64,000 bases of DNA, taken from positions 244,872 to 308,871 of the forward strand of contig NZ_VYGV01000016.1 of NCBI RefSeq assembly GCF_013387465.1. The letters run 5' to 3'. Made by a program: the position numbers and the translations under genes. This DNA comes from Hydrogenophaga aromaticivorans. GTDB taxonomy: Bacteria > Pseudomonadota > Gammaproteobacteria > Burkholderiales > Burkholderiaceae_C. Below, piece after piece: positions 49,366-57,853 of the stretch. The stretch's first letter is position 1. Every line of letters begins with the position of its first letter. The notes beneath the pieces are model-generated. The model was given only the letters and a program-made list of their open reading frames with translations. It did no database searches and was not told where the DNA came from.

Positions 49366-50163
49366 TCAGGCGACGCCGAATGCTGCACGCTCTGGCTCAG
49401 ATTTGTTGTCTGTCCATTGGAGGCTGTGAAAGTCAAAACCCTGCGCCAGCGTCGGTTTGACCACCGCGAAATACGGAGACACATCGAAGTCGCGCGGGGC
49501 AAACAGGCTGTGGTGGCGCAGCTGCAGGATTTCGTCGACGCAGGCGGGGCAGTCCGGGCTGTCGCGGCTGGTGGTCGTGATCAGCGGCAGGATGGGGTAG
49601 TGGATCGACTGGAAGGCCTGTGCGATCAGGGTCGAGCAGATGGCTCGGGTCGGGTCGCCGCTGCCCAGGGACAGCATGCGCCGCCGCCAGCGCAGTGGCA
49701 CGGGCGGCGTGGGGAACAGGTAGCGCGCCAGGTCCCACACGTTGCGCAGGTCGTACTGGTGGCCCAGGCGCGCCACCGCATAACCCACCACCCGATGGAT
49801 GTCCTCATCCGCTAGGCCTACTGGACGGCAGATGCGTGTGTGGTACCCCTCGAACAGCTCTGCTTCCACACTGCGCACACCGTCCGACACGTCGGCCTCC
49901 ACGAAGCAGTGCCCGGGCGGGGCGCCGGTTCTGCGCAGCGCTTCGGCCCCCACGTACAGGGCCGCGTGCGACCAGGTGGACTGGGTGAGGTACTTGATAG
50001 CGGTGCTGAAACGGCTATGCCCCTCCACCAGCAGCACATCGCCTGGCTGCAGGGTCGCCAGCAGCCGGGCGGCCCGGGTGGGCGGCGCGCTGCCGTGCTG
50101 GTGCACCTCGGTGGAGAGGTAGCGGGCCAGCTGCGAGCCGAACCAGCCAGACACCGTGCCCAT
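49366..50163 (-). CDS. YiiX/YebB-like permuted NlpC/P60 hydrolase
   Basis: This 265-residue protein is of the circularly permuted papain-like group. The His comes first (STWSHAALYVG) and the catalytic Cys later (TRAICSTLIAQAFQ). It has no clear signal peptide. Such enzymes cleave peptide or acyl-amide bonds in cell-wall peptides or lipids. It is the last gene on the bufferin operon strand, 24 bases from the DoxX gene, though a link to bufferin chemistry is only positional. Confidence 0.83.
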   Translation of the reverse strand: MGTVSGWFGSQLARYLSTEVHQHGSAPPTRAARLLATLQPGDVLLVEGHSRFSTAIKYLTQSTWSHAALYVGAEALRRTGAPPGHCFVEADVSDGVRSVEAELFEGYHTRICRPVGLADEDIHRVVGYAVARLGHQYDLRNVWDLARYLFPTPPVPLRWRRRMLSLGSGDPTRAICSTLIAQAFQSIHYPILPLITTTSRDSPDCPACVDEILQLRHHSLFAPRDFDVSPYFAVVKPTLAQGFDFHSLQWTDNKSEPERAAFGVA

Positions 50164-50187
50164 GATCGGCTCCTGCCCGGACGTGGC

Positions 50188-50718
50188 TCAGCGGGCGTGG
50201 CGGCTGGCGATCCAGGCGTCGATCGACAGCTTGCCCGGGCCGTGTGCCATGAGGTAGAGCAGCACGGCGGCCCAGGTGCCGTGGGTGGCGTAGGCGTCGG
50301 GGTAGACGAAGAGCTGGATCACCAGCGTCATGCCCAGCAGACCGAGGGCCGAGAGGCGGGTGGCCAGGCCGAGCAGGATGAAGAGGGGCAGGATGTGTTC
50401 GCCCAGCGCGGCCAGGGTGGCACCCTGCTCGGGAGACAGGAGGGGCAACTGGTATTCCTCCTTGAACAGGAACACCGCGTTGTCGGAGAGGCGGGGCCAG
50501 CCCAGCGTGAACTCGCCGCTGACGATGTCGATGGCCAGGCCTTCGATCTTGGTCTGGCCCGATTTCCAGAACACGGCGGCGATCGAGAAGCGAGCCGCGA
50601 AGGCGAGCAGCGTGTTGGGCAAATGGTCCATCGCGCGGTGCACGCTTTGAAGCAGCGCGGTCAGGCGCGCCATCAGGCCGCCGGTTTCGGCGCCTTGGGT
50701 CGAGGTGATGGTGTTCAT
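50188..50718 (-). CDS. DoxX-family membrane protein of the bufferin operon
   Basis: This 176-residue protein has four membrane segments and the DoxX pattern (RFSIAAVFWKSGQTKIEG; LGEHILPLFILLGLATRLSALGLLGM; GTWAAVLLYLMAHGPGKLSID). DoxX proteins commonly accompany DUF2282/DUF692/DUF2063 operons. The start at 50718 has a GGAGAC site upstream. Confidence 0.88.
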   Translation of the reverse strand: MNTITSTQGAETGGLMARLTALLQSVHRAMDHLPNTLLAFAARFSIAAVFWKSGQTKIEGLAIDIVSGEFTLGWPRLSDNAVFLFKEEYQLPLLSPEQGATLAALGEHILPLFILLGLATRLSALGLLGMTLVIQLFVYPDAYATHGTWAAVLLYLMAHGPGKLSIDAWIASRHAR

Positions 50719-50771
50719 GGTGGTCTCCTGGGTTGTTGTGGGCCAAAGCGGGCGTGGGTGTCGGTGCCGTT

Positions 50772-51542
50772 TCAATGCGGGTGTCGGGCGCCGATCAGTA
50801 GCCCGTGGCGGATCAGCACGGCCATGGCCTGCGAAGGATCGAAGGCGGGGTCGGCGCTGAGGGCCTGATCGATGGCGGACCCGAACGCAACGTTGTCCAG
50901 CAGGCTGGCGGTCAGGGCCGTCAGGCCGTCATCGGCCTGCAGCACCATAACGTCCAGGCCGTTGCGAAAAATCAGGGCCGATTCGGACCGTGCCACATCG
51001 ACGTCTTCGATGGCGATGCCGCTTCCAGGCTGGTGGGCCGCCCAGAGCGACACCACCGCATGCGGCGAACGCAGCAGTTGCAGGCTGGGATGCGGTTGCC
51101 AGCGCACCTGGGGCAGGCGCTCGGCATCGGCCAGCAGGGCGGCGATGGTGGCGGGTTCCACAGCCGATGCATCGGCCGCATGCAGGGCTTGCAGGCGTTG
51201 CCATTCCAGCTGCGCCACATCGGCCAGGTAGGGCAGGCCAGCGGCCGGCGGAAACTGGGCGATGAAGCCGGGCAGCGCCAGCCCATGATGGGCGAGCACG
51301 CGGGTGCGGGGCGGGTGGGCACGCACAAAGACCTGGGCCATGGCGCGGAAGAATTCTTCTCCCACCAGTTGTTGCGTCACCGGAAATGTCTGGGCCAGCG
51401 CGTCCACCAGCGAGACCATCACGTTGTTGCGGTGGACGGCCAGGCGTTTCGCGGGATCGCTGTGGTTCCAGGTGCTGAGGCCCTGGGGAATGGCTTGAGA
51501 AGGGTCCAGCAGGGCCTGGGCCCAGGTGTGTTGCGCGCTCAT
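50772..51542 (-). CDS. bufC: DUF2063 protein, bufferin maturation partner (BufC/HvfC-like)
   Basis: This 256-residue protein has an N-terminal DUF2063 helical domain ([49 protein letters not shown]). It is the substrate-recognition partner of DUF692 iron oxidases in several peptide-modifying systems. Its start overlaps the DUF692 stop by 4 bases, as expected of a complex. Confidence 0.9.
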   Translation of the reverse strand: MSAQHTWAQALLDPSQAIPQGLSTWNHSDPAKRLAVHRNNVMVSLVDALAQTFPVTQQLVGEEFFRAMAQVFVRAHPPRTRVLAHHGLALPGFIAQFPPAAGLPYLADVAQLEWQRLQALHAADASAVEPATIAALLADAERLPQVRWQPHPSLQLLRSPHAVVSLWAAHQPGSGIAIEDVDVARSESALIFRNGLDVMVLQADDGLTALTASLLDNVAFGSAIDQALSADPAFDPSQAMAVLIRHGLLIGARHPH

Positions 51543-52516
51543 GCTCTGGCCTCTTGCGTGGGGGCATAGCGGGTCTTCGTCCGGGGGCACGGCTTGGCGT
51601 GGCTGGCGGTGGGGGCGATGGCCGACAGGTGCATTTCAGCCAGGCGGGCTTCCTGCCGCAGCACCTCGAAAGCCGGGAGATCGTTGTCGCGCTCGATCAG
51701 GGTGGGCAGTGGCCCGGTGATGGCCAGCGCGGTGTCGTACAACGCCCAGACCGCTTCGGCCACCGGCGCGCCGTGGGTGTCGATCAACAGGCGGTCACCG
51801 GCGGCGTCGAGGTCTTCTGCGAACCCCGCGAGGTGGATTTCACCGGCGGCGTGGCAGGGGAGTTCGCAAAGGCTGCGCATCGGGTCACGGCCGTGGTTGA
51901 CGGCAGAGACGTAGACGTTGTTGACATCCAGCAGCAGACCGCAGCCGGTGCGCTGGACCACCTCGCGCAGGAAGTCGCCCTCGCTCCAGGTCGAGCTGAT
52001 GAACTCGACATAGGTGGACGGGTTCTCCAGAAGCAGCGGGCGCCCGAGGCGGTTCTGCACCTGGTCGATGTGCTTGCACACACGTTGCAGCGTGGGCAGG
52101 TTGTAGGGCAGGGGCAGCAGGTCGTTGAAGAAGACGCCACCGTGGCTGGACCAGGCCAGGTGTTCGGAGAACACGGCCGGCTGGTAGCGCTGCACCAGGC
52201 AGGCGACGGCTTCCAGGTGGACGGTATCGAGCGGCTCCTCGCCCCCGATGGACAGGCCCACGCCGTGGATGCTCAGCGCGTAGTTTTCGCGGATGCGGGT
52301 GAGGTGGTGCAGCATCGGTCCACCGGCGACGAGGTAGTTTTCTGCATGCACCTCGAAGAAGCCCACATCGGGCTGGCGCTCGTGGATGTGGGCGAAATGT
52401 TCGGGTTTGAGGCCCAGCCCAGCCCGATGCGGCAGCGGCCAGCTGTCGGGTGGGCTGTGGCGGGTGAGCGTGACCGGCGCAACGCAGGCAGAGGTCGATG
52501 CTGGATTCGGGTTCAT
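51539..52516 (-). CDS. bufB: DUF692 multinuclear iron oxidase (BufB/MbnB-like)
   Basis: This 325-residue TIM-barrel enzyme has candidate iron ligands in [56 protein letters not shown] and DTHGAP. DUF692 enzymes oxidise cysteines of a precursor peptide to heterocycles, using mixed-valence iron and oxygen. The precursor gene lies directly upstream (45 bases). The C-terminal tail ([14 protein letters not shown]) is basic. Confidence 0.93.
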   Translation of the reverse strand: MNPNPASTSACVAPVTLTRHSPPDSWPLPHRAGLGLKPEHFAHIHERQPDVGFFEVHAENYLVAGGPMLHHLTRIRENYALSIHGVGLSIGGEEPLDTVHLEAVACLVQRYQPAVFSEHLAWSSHGGVFFNDLLPLPYNLPTLQRVCKHIDQVQNRLGRPLLLENPSTYVEFISSTWSEGDFLREVVQRTGCGLLLDVNNVYVSAVNHGRDPMRSLCELPCHAAGEIHLAGFAEDLDAAGDRLLIDTHGAPVAEAVWALYDTALAITGPLPTLIERDNDLPAFEVLRQEARLAEMHLSAIAPTASHAKPCPRTKTRYAPTQEARA

Positions 52517-52561
52517 CGCAAGGTCTCCTTTGCCGGCTGTACTTCGGTCGCGCTCAGGGGG

Positions 52562-52882
52562 TCAGGCTTTTTCCTTGAATGCCGCGAGCTGGCCGAACCC
52601 GCTGGGCGACTTGGGCGATGCGGTCTTCTCGCAGCTGCCCTTGGGCACCAGCGACCAGGCGTTGCCCTGGTAATCCACCTTGGAGGTGCCGGCGCAGGTG
52701 GTGCCGGGACCGGCGGCGCAATCGTTCTTGCCCTTGAGCGCGACGCCGAAGCACTTTTCTTTGTCGGCGCTCTGGGCGGCGGCCGGGCTGGCGGCCAGCG
52801 TGAGGGCGGCGCCCATGGCGAGGGCCAGGGCTGCGCCGGTGGCGATCTGTGCGGCGTTGCGGCGGGTGATGGTATTGCTCAT
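52562..52882 (-). CDS. bufA1: Bufferin precursor peptide (DUF2282), secreted
   Basis: This 106-residue precursor has a long signal peptide (1-36, ending PAAAQ) and four cysteines at 44, 55, 63 and 84, in [27 protein letters not shown] and KGSCEK. This is the pattern of bufferin-1, in which some cysteines become copper-binding thio-oxazole groups. The peptide is thought to buffer copper in the periplasm. An ECF-type promoter motif lies 72 bases upstream. Identification rests on the family and the bufB/bufC neighbours. Confidence 0.92.
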   Translation of the reverse strand: MSNTITRRNAAQIATGAALALAMGAALTLAASPAAAQSADKEKCFGVALKGKNDCAAGPGTTCAGTSKVDYQGNAWSLVPKGSCEKTASPKSPSGFGQLAAFKEKA

Positions 52883-52954
52883 GGTGATCTCCTGAAAGTG
52901 AACGGGGGTTGAGGGCTCAAGGTGCTCGCCGACATGGTGGGCTTGCAGGGATGT

Positions 52955-52981
52955 AGTCGCCGCCTTTCCGCGATCCTTACA
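52955..52981 (-). promoter_or_regulatory. ECF-type promoter motif upstream of bufA1
   Basis: On the minus strand TGTAAGG (52981-52975), 15 bases, CGACT (52959-52955). It implies sigma-factor control of the bufferin operon. Confidence 0.72.
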
Positions 52982-53050
52982 CCACATGGCGCAAGTTTTC
53001 GGCAGGCGCTGGCGAGCGATGAGGTCGGGCCATGTGGGTGGTCTGTTCGG

Positions 53051-53078
53051 TGTAATGATTGGCTTGTGCGCAGCGACC
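53051..53078 (+). promoter_or_regulatory. Variant ECF-type promoter motif upstream of nrtS-ECF sigma genes
   Basis: TGTAATG (53051-53057), 16 bases, CGACC (53074-53078). It differs by one base in each box from the common motif and lies 162 bases before the first gene, suggesting weaker autoregulation. No gene is credible in 52983-53240. Confidence 0.55.
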
Positions 53079-53240
53079 AAGCCTGTCAACACACATGGAG
53101 TGCGGGTATGGGATTGAAGCTGGTCCGGTGGGCGCCGCTGCGCGCTGCGCCCGTGCGCCCCGCTGTCTGCGCGAGAATCGCGGCCAGCGATCCGGCGTCT
53201 GCGTGCGACGTTGTGACGCCCCTCTCATTCGGAGCAGTTG

Positions 53241-53465
53241 ATGCAGACTTTTTTTGGCACGGTGTTTTCCAGGCCCATCGTGGTGGGCGCTTTGCGTGTG
53301 TCGTTCGTCGTGGGCTGCGTGCTCAATCTGATCAACCAGGGCGAGGCGTTCTTCTCCGGCGGGCCCATTGCCTGGGGCCACGTGCTGCTGAACTTCCTGG
53401 TGCCGTATGCCGTGTCCAGCTACAGCGCGGCACGCAATCAGTTGTCGAACAGGACCACACCATGA
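53241..53465 (+). CDS. NrtS-like small membrane protein
   Basis: This 74-residue protein has two membrane segments (VVGALRVSFVVGCVLNLIN; WGHVLLNFLVPYAVSSYS) and the NQGEAFF loop. It matches the family named nitrate/nitrite transporter NrtS, whose role is little tested. GGAG precedes ATG 53241. Its stop overlaps the ECF sigma start. Confidence 0.8.
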   Translation: MQTFFGTVFSRPIVVGALRVSFVVGCVLNLINQGEAFFSGGPIAWGHVLLNFLVPYAVSSYSAARNQLSNRTTP

Positions 53466-54100
53466 GCGCCGGCAAGACCATGCCCACGGGTTCGCAGGAC
53501 GTTGCTTCTCACGCACAGGAGGTCGATCCGGCCGAGCTGAGCGCTCTGCGGGGCAAGATGGTCAAGTTCGCGTCCCTGCAGCTGGGAGACCCGCAACTGG
53601 CCGAAGACGCAGTGCAGGAAGCCCTGATGGGGGCCTTCAGGAACACGGCAGCCTACGCCGGCAAGGCCAGCCTCAAGACCTGGGTCTTCGCCATCCTGAA
53701 AAACAAGATCACCGACATCCTGCGGCTGCGCCAGCGTCAGCGCCTGGTCTCGATCCATCAACCAACGGGCGATGCCGACGAGGAGGCCGATCTCTCCGAA
53801 CTGTTCAACGGCCGAGGCATGTGGGAATCCGACGAACGCCCCGCGACCTGGGGCAACCCGACCGAGACCTTGCATGACAAACAGTTCTGGAAGGTGTTCG
53901 AGCTGTGTCTGGAAGGACTTCCAGGCCAGCAAGCCAAGGTGTTCATGATGCGTGAATACGTGGGCCTGGATGCGCGCGAAGTCTGCAGCGAGGTGGGCAT
54001 CACCTCGACCAACCTCAACGTGATGCTGCACCGGGCGCGCTTGCGCTTGCGCGAGTGTCTGGAAGACCGCTGGTTTGCACGGGGAGGTGCATCATGTTGA
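53462..54100 (+). CDS. ECF RNA polymerase sigma factor (first of two)
   Basis: This 212-residue sigma factor has region 2 (DAVQEALMGAFRNTAAYAGKASLKTWVFAILKNKITDILR) and region 4 with its helix-turn-helix (REYVGLDAREVCSEVGITSTNLNVMLHRARLRL). It overlaps the following anti-sigma gene. It belongs to the ECF group regulated by small zinc-finger anti-sigma proteins. Either this factor or the one at 56428 probably reads the TGTAAGG/CGACT promoters. Confidence 0.92.
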   Translation: MSAGKTMPTGSQDVASHAQEVDPAELSALRGKMVKFASLQLGDPQLAEDAVQEALMGAFRNTAAYAGKASLKTWVFAILKNKITDILRLRQRQRLVSIHQPTGDADEEADLSELFNGRGMWESDERPATWGNPTETLHDKQFWKVFELCLEGLPGQQAKVFMMREYVGLDAREVCSEVGITSTNLNVMLHRARLRLRECLEDRWFARGGASC

Positions 54101-54330
54101 ACTGCCGTGAAGTGACCCGCCTGGTGTCCGAGTCGCAGGAGCGAAAACTGTCGGTTGTCGAGAAGATGTCGCTCAACCTGCACCTGATGATGTGCGACGG
54201 CTGCAAGAACTTCAGCCTGCAGGTGCCGTTTCTGCGCAAGGCCATGAAGGCCTATTCCGAGCGCCTGGACGATGTGATCGAAGACCACGGCGCAGCGCCC
54301 CCCCCGGACAAGGAAGGCAAGGACACATGA
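54094..54330 (+). CDS. Zinc-finger anti-sigma factor (zf-HC2/ChrR-like)
   Basis: This 78-residue protein has the zinc-binding anti-sigma motif HLMMCDGCKNF (HxxxCxxC) after an N-terminal CREVTRLVSESQERKLS. It has no membrane segment, so it is a soluble thiol sensor. Loss of zinc on oxidation or metal binding would release the sigma factor. It overlaps the genes on both sides. Confidence 0.9.
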   Translation: MLNCREVTRLVSESQERKLSVVEKMSLNLHLMMCDGCKNFSLQVPFLRKAMKAYSERLDDVIEDHGAAPPPDKEGKDT

Positions 54331-54902
54331 GCTTCTTCAAATCGCTGCCCGAGGATGCGGGCGTGCGCCATATCCTGACGCTCAACCCCCAGGCCGGGCG
54401 TGCACTGGTCGAGTTCCACACCGCCGCGCTGCGTAACGAGGGGCCGCTGGAGCCGCGGCACAAGGAACTGATTGCGGCCTACGTCTCCGGGCTCAACGCC
54501 TGCCAGTACTGTTTTGGCGTGCACGCCGAGACCGCCAAGGCGTTCGGGCTGGAGGCCGGCACGCTGGAGCGCCTGCTGGCGGACATCGACAGCGCCGACG
54601 TGGACGAGCGGCTCAAGCCGCTGCTGCGCTACGCGCGCAAGCTCACGCTGGAGCCCTCGCGCATGACCGAAGCTGATGCGCAGGCGGTGTTTGCTGCCGG
54701 CTGGAGCGAAGCAGCCCTGCACGAGGCCGTGCTCACGGTGTGCCTGTTCAACTTCATGAACCGGTTGCTTGAGGGGCATGGCGTGAAAGGCAATCCGGGC
54801 GTGTTTTCTGCGCGGGGTCAGGCCTTGCGTGATGAGGGCTACGAACCCTTGCTGGCGTTTCTGGACGCAGCGGCTGCGCCACCCTCCGCCCATCGCGTTT
54901 GA
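54327..54902 (+). CDS. Peroxidase-related AhpD-like protein
   Basis: This 191-residue carboxymuconolactone-decarboxylase-fold protein has the redox motif NACQYCFGVH (CxxC followed by His), as in alkylhydroperoxidase AhpD. It is co-transcribed with the sigma/anti-sigma pair, which points to a role in peroxide or thiol stress. Confidence 0.88.
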   Translation: MSFFKSLPEDAGVRHILTLNPQAGRALVEFHTAALRNEGPLEPRHKELIAAYVSGLNACQYCFGVHAETAKAFGLEAGTLERLLADIDSADVDERLKPLLRYARKLTLEPSRMTEADAQAVFAAGWSEAALHEAVLTVCLFNFMNRLLEGHGVKGNPGVFSARGQALRDEGYEPLLAFLDAAAAPPSAHRV

Positions 54903-54981
54903 CCGTTTCCTGTGTGTTGGCGGTTCCGTCGGCGCGGACTTTCAAGACGGCTTCGCGACCCACTCCGTGGCCGCGCGGGCG

Positions 54982-55242
54982 TCAAAGGGCATTCAGCAAG
55001 TCGTCCAGCTTGCCGCCCTTGTCCAGCGAGAGCAGGTCGTCGAATCCGCCCACATGGACGGGGCCTATGAAGATCTGTGGGACCGTGCGGCGCCCGGTCA
55101 GCTGGATCATTTTTTCCAGCATGCCGGGTTCCTGATCCACGTCAATCTTATGCCACTGCGTGACGCCTTTTCGGCGCAAAAGGCTTTCCGCTGCGCTGCA
55201 GTAGCCGCAGCCTTGGGCGCTGTACAGGGTGATGGAGACCAT
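54982..55242 (-). CDS. Glutaredoxin (GrxC type)
   Basis: This 86-residue glutaredoxin has the active-site CGYC (SAQGCGYCSAAESLL), the cis-Pro motif TVPQIFIG and HVGGFDDL. It reduces disulfides with glutathione in the cytoplasm. The start at 55242 follows GGAA. It is divergent from an AraC regulator across a palindrome. Confidence 0.92.
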   Translation of the reverse strand: MVSITLYSAQGCGYCSAAESLLRRKGVTQWHKIDVDQEPGMLEKMIQLTGRRTVPQIFIGPVHVGGFDDLLSLDKGGKLDDLLNAL

Positions 55243-55285
55243 GGCGAGTTCCTTTCGGTGTTGGGTTGGATGTCCCAATGTATCG

Positions 55286-55301
55286 ATCGTGTTGACACGA
55301 T
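55286..55301. promoter_or_regulatory. Palindrome between glutaredoxin and AraC genes
   Basis: ATCGTGT-TG-ACACGAT is a perfect 7-bp dyad, and GTATCGAT elements recur at 55280 and 55334. This is a possible binding site for the divergent AraC-type regulator. Confidence 0.5.
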
Positions 55302-55347
55302 GGGTGTTTAATCGTTCTGATTCATTGACCTAACGTATCGATTCTTC

Positions 55348-56184
55348 ATGGACCCACTGGCCAACCTGCTCAACAGCTTTTCCCTGCATGCGGGTGTCTT
55401 CTACACCGGCAACATCTGTGGCATTCACGACTTCGAGCGGGACACCCAGCGGGGACACCTGCACCTGATTCGCAGCGGCGATGTGCAGGTGCGGGGTGTG
55501 ACACGGCGGCGGTTTGCGGTGACCGAGCCCACGCTGATGTTTCTGCCGCGGCCCGACCAGCACCGCCTGGTGGCCGATGAAGGGGCCGGTGCCGACGTGG
55601 TGTGCGCCACGGTGCAATTCGGTGGCTCCGGTATCAACCCCATCACCGCTTCTTTGCCCGACTTGGTCATGGTGCCCTTGAGCCAGCTGCCCGGGGTGGA
55701 TGCTTTGCTGGACCTGATGTTCGATGAGGCGTTTCACGAACAGCCGGGTCGCCAGGGGGTGCTGGACCGGCTGTGCGAGGTGCTCATGGTCCGGCTGCTG
55801 CGCCACTGCATGGCCCAGGGGCTGACGCAGGGCGGCACGTTGGCGGGTCTTGCGGATGCACGTTTGGGGCCGGTGCTCGCGGCCATTCACGAGTCACCGC
55901 AACTGGAATGGGATCTGCTTGGCATGGCACAACTGGCCGGGATGTCGCGCGCCCGGTTTGCGGTGCGCTTCCGCGAAGTGACCGGCGCAACGCCGGGCGA
56001 CTACCTGGCGGGCTGGCGGATACAGACGGCTCAGCGGCTGCTGACGCGGGGCGAAGCGATCAAGCAAGTGGCGCAGGCGGTCGGGTATGGCAGCGCGAGC
56101 GCCTTGTCGCGCGCCTTCGTGCGCAAGCTGGGCGTGGCGCCGGGGGAGTGGGTCGCTCAGCAGGAACCTCGGCACGCTGACTGA
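55348..56184 (+). CDS. AraC-family transcriptional regulator (cupin_6 sensor)
   Basis: This 278-residue protein has an N-terminal cupin sensor domain (HAGVFYTGNICGIHDF; GHLHLIRSGDVQVRG; LMFLPRPDQHRLV) and a C-terminal double helix-turn-helix (MAQLAGMSRARFAVRFREVTG; IKQVAQAVGYGSASALSRAFVRKLG). Relatives respond to oxidants or small organics and often control an adjacent redox gene, here the glutaredoxin. Confidence 0.92.
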   Translation: MDPLANLLNSFSLHAGVFYTGNICGIHDFERDTQRGHLHLIRSGDVQVRGVTRRRFAVTEPTLMFLPRPDQHRLVADEGAGADVVCATVQFGGSGINPITASLPDLVMVPLSQLPGVDALLDLMFDEAFHEQPGRQGVLDRLCEVLMVRLLRHCMAQGLTQGGTLAGLADARLGPVLAAIHESPQLEWDLLGMAQLAGMSRARFAVRFREVTGATPGDYLAGWRIQTAQRLLTRGEAIKQVAQAVGYGSASALSRAFVRKLGVAPGEWVAQQEPRHAD

Positions 56185-56200
56185 CGACGGGAGAATGGGC

Positions 56201-56431
56201 TCAACGCTCGCCCGGACTGCGCGGGTCAGGTTCTTCATCCAGATCCAGATCGAGCGCACCGAGCTGAGGCACCAGTTCGTGCAGCTTGGCCATTTGTTTC
56301 TCGACTTCCTGACAATCGCCGCACATCGTGAGGTGGATGCGCAGCCGCATCTGATCGGTCAGGTCCAGTGGTTCATCCAGTGCCTGGGACATGAGTTCAG
56401 CGGCCCGCTCACAGGAATGAAAGAGGTTCAT
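56201..56431 (-). CDS. Zinc-finger anti-sigma factor (second pair)
   Basis: This 76-residue protein has the motif RIHLTMCGDCQEVEKQM (HxxxCxxC) and an N-terminal CERAAELMSQALDEPL. The acidic end has DLDLDEEPD. Its ATG overlaps the sigma gene stop. It is similar in design to the anti-sigma at 54094. Confidence 0.9.
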   Translation of the reverse strand: MNLFHSCERAAELMSQALDEPLDLTDQMRLRIHLTMCGDCQEVEKQMAKLHELVPQLGALDLDLDEEPDPRSPGER

Positions 56432-57039
56432 GCGGCGCTCCGGACGGTGTGGCCATGTGAGGTCATGCATTGGCGCAGGCCCATGCGGGCGCGGTGCAGC
56501 ACCATGCGGCAGTTGTCGGCGGTGAGGCCCAGCCGTTCGCAGATTTCAGATGTCTCGAACCCCAGCCACTCGCGCATCATGAACACACGACCGGTCTGTG
56601 CCGGTAGATGGCGCAAGCAGGCTTCCAGGGTCGACATGATCTGGCGCTGCGCTTCGCGACCTTCCGGCTGTTGCCAGGCGGGCACAGGCTCCAGGTAGCT
56701 GCCCTGTTCGTTGAAGAGTCCTTCGGTGGGGTCACCTTCGTCTTCGTCGGTGGCGTTGTAAACCCGCCGCCGCTGGTGGGGCGAACGGTACCAGTCGGCG
56801 ATCTTGTTCTTCAGGATGGCGGTGGCCCAGGTGGTGAGTGAGGCTTCGCCGCGGTGGGCTTGCGGGCTCTCCAGCACGCTCATCAGGGTTTCCTGCGCCA
56901 GGTCTTCGGCGAGTGCAGGCTCGTGCACCACCATGCGGGCGTGGCGAATCAAGCGCTGTCGCAAAGGTGTCCACGGATCTTTGACAGGGGTCGAATCGGT
57001 GGTCGGGATCGACGGGAGGGTGTCAGTCAAGGGCTTCAT
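56428..57039 (-). CDS. ECF RNA polymerase sigma factor (second)
   Basis: This 203-residue factor has region 2 (EDLAQETLMSVLESPQAHRGEASLTTWATAILKNKIADWYR) and region 4 (REWLGFETSEICERLGLTADNCRMVLHRARMGL). It is related to the sigma factor at 53462. It has an exact TGTAAGG/CGACT motif 62 bases upstream, which makes it the best candidate for an autoregulated factor that also drives the other copies of the motif. Confidence 0.92.
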   Translation of the reverse strand: MKPLTDTLPSIPTTDSTPVKDPWTPLRQRLIRHARMVVHEPALAEDLAQETLMSVLESPQAHRGEASLTTWATAILKNKIADWYRSPHQRRRVYNATDEDEGDPTEGLFNEQGSYLEPVPAWQQPEGREAQRQIMSTLEACLRHLPAQTGRVFMMREWLGFETSEICERLGLTADNCRMVLHRARMGLRQCMTSHGHTVRSAA

Positions 57040-57100
57040 GGGTCGGGCCTTCGATGTTGGGGTGTGTCGGCGATCGGTACAGCGCAGGGCTGTAGGACAC

Positions 57101-57127
57101 AGTCGTTCGAAGTGCTCAGGCCTTACA
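57101..57127 (-). promoter_or_regulatory. ECF-type promoter motif upstream of the second ECF sigma gene
   Basis: On the minus strand TGTAAGG (57127-57121), 15 bases, CGACT (57105-57101). Confidence 0.75.
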
Positions 57128-57257
57128 GGGAACACCGCCGGGCGAAGGCGTTTCCCGACCAGCGGAACGGGCCACCCGCCGGCCCCACCGGCCGGACCAA
57201 CCCCGGATCGGCGAGGCCACGAAGAGGGCACGGGCCACGGTTCACACGCTGTTCCCA

Positions 57258-57584
57258 TCAGAGTTGGCCGGGGGTGTAGTCGCCAGGGCTGCGATCGCCA
57301 TGAACGGGCAGTTGACCGGCTTTGCTCAGAGCCAGTACTTCGTCACGCACTTGACGACGTGTCAGCACCGACACCGAAGGGGACGTGGTGTGCTTCGAGG
57401 CGTGTTCGCCGTAAGCGATGGTGTTGTTGGCCTGGGCTTCGCGCAACTCTGCGACGACCTGTGCACGCGTCAGGCTGGGGCCGCTGCTGGCCACGTTGTG
57501 ACCCCAGGTTTCGCCATTGCCGGATTCGGCCAAAGCGGCAACGGAGGTGATGGCCAGGAGGCCTGCAACGATGAGGGTTTTCAT
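57258..57584 (-). CDS. DUF4148 secreted protein
   Basis: This 108-residue protein has a signal peptide (1-19, ending ALAE) and the DUF4148 core SLTRAQVVAELREAQANN, with a second copy-like segment LTRRQVRDEVLALSKAG. Such small periplasmic proteins are abundant in Burkholderiales and of unknown role. A variant ECF-type motif lies upstream. Confidence 0.87.
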   Translation of the reverse strand: MKTLIVAGLLAITSVAALAESGNGETWGHNVASSGPSLTRAQVVAELREAQANNTIAYGEHASKHTTSPSVSVLTRRQVRDEVLALSKAGQLPVHGDRSPGDYTPGQL

Positions 57585-57637
57585 GATGTTTCCTTTCGGG
57601 TTTGCGACGCTGCGATCTGCAGTGCCGTCATGACCTT

Positions 57638-57665
57638 GGTCGCAACAGCCTGAAAAAACGTGACA
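57638..57665 (-). promoter_or_regulatory. Possible variant ECF-type promoter upstream of the DUF4148 gene
   Basis: On the minus strand TGTCACG (57665-57659), 16 bases, CGACC (57642-57638), about 53 bases before the start codon. Two or more mismatches to the common motif make this tentative. Confidence 0.35.
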
Positions 57666-57853
57666 GGTTTTTTTTGCGTTGGAACTTGCGACAGCGAGCC
57701 ACCCTCGCGGCAGGAGAACGATGGGTGACAAAGCCGAGACGTTCGGTGAATCGCGACCCTTGGTGCGCCCATAGCATGAGTGCCACGCCCCGCCGAACAG
57801 GTCCGAAGCGACCGATGGCGGCCGGTTTCAGTTCACTCACAGGAGCCCATCGC

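Noticed and set aside
53059-53241. 60-codon open frame before the nrtS-like gene
   Set aside because: It is Arg/Cys-rich filler in a region that carries the sigma promoter motif, and the downstream gene has a better start.
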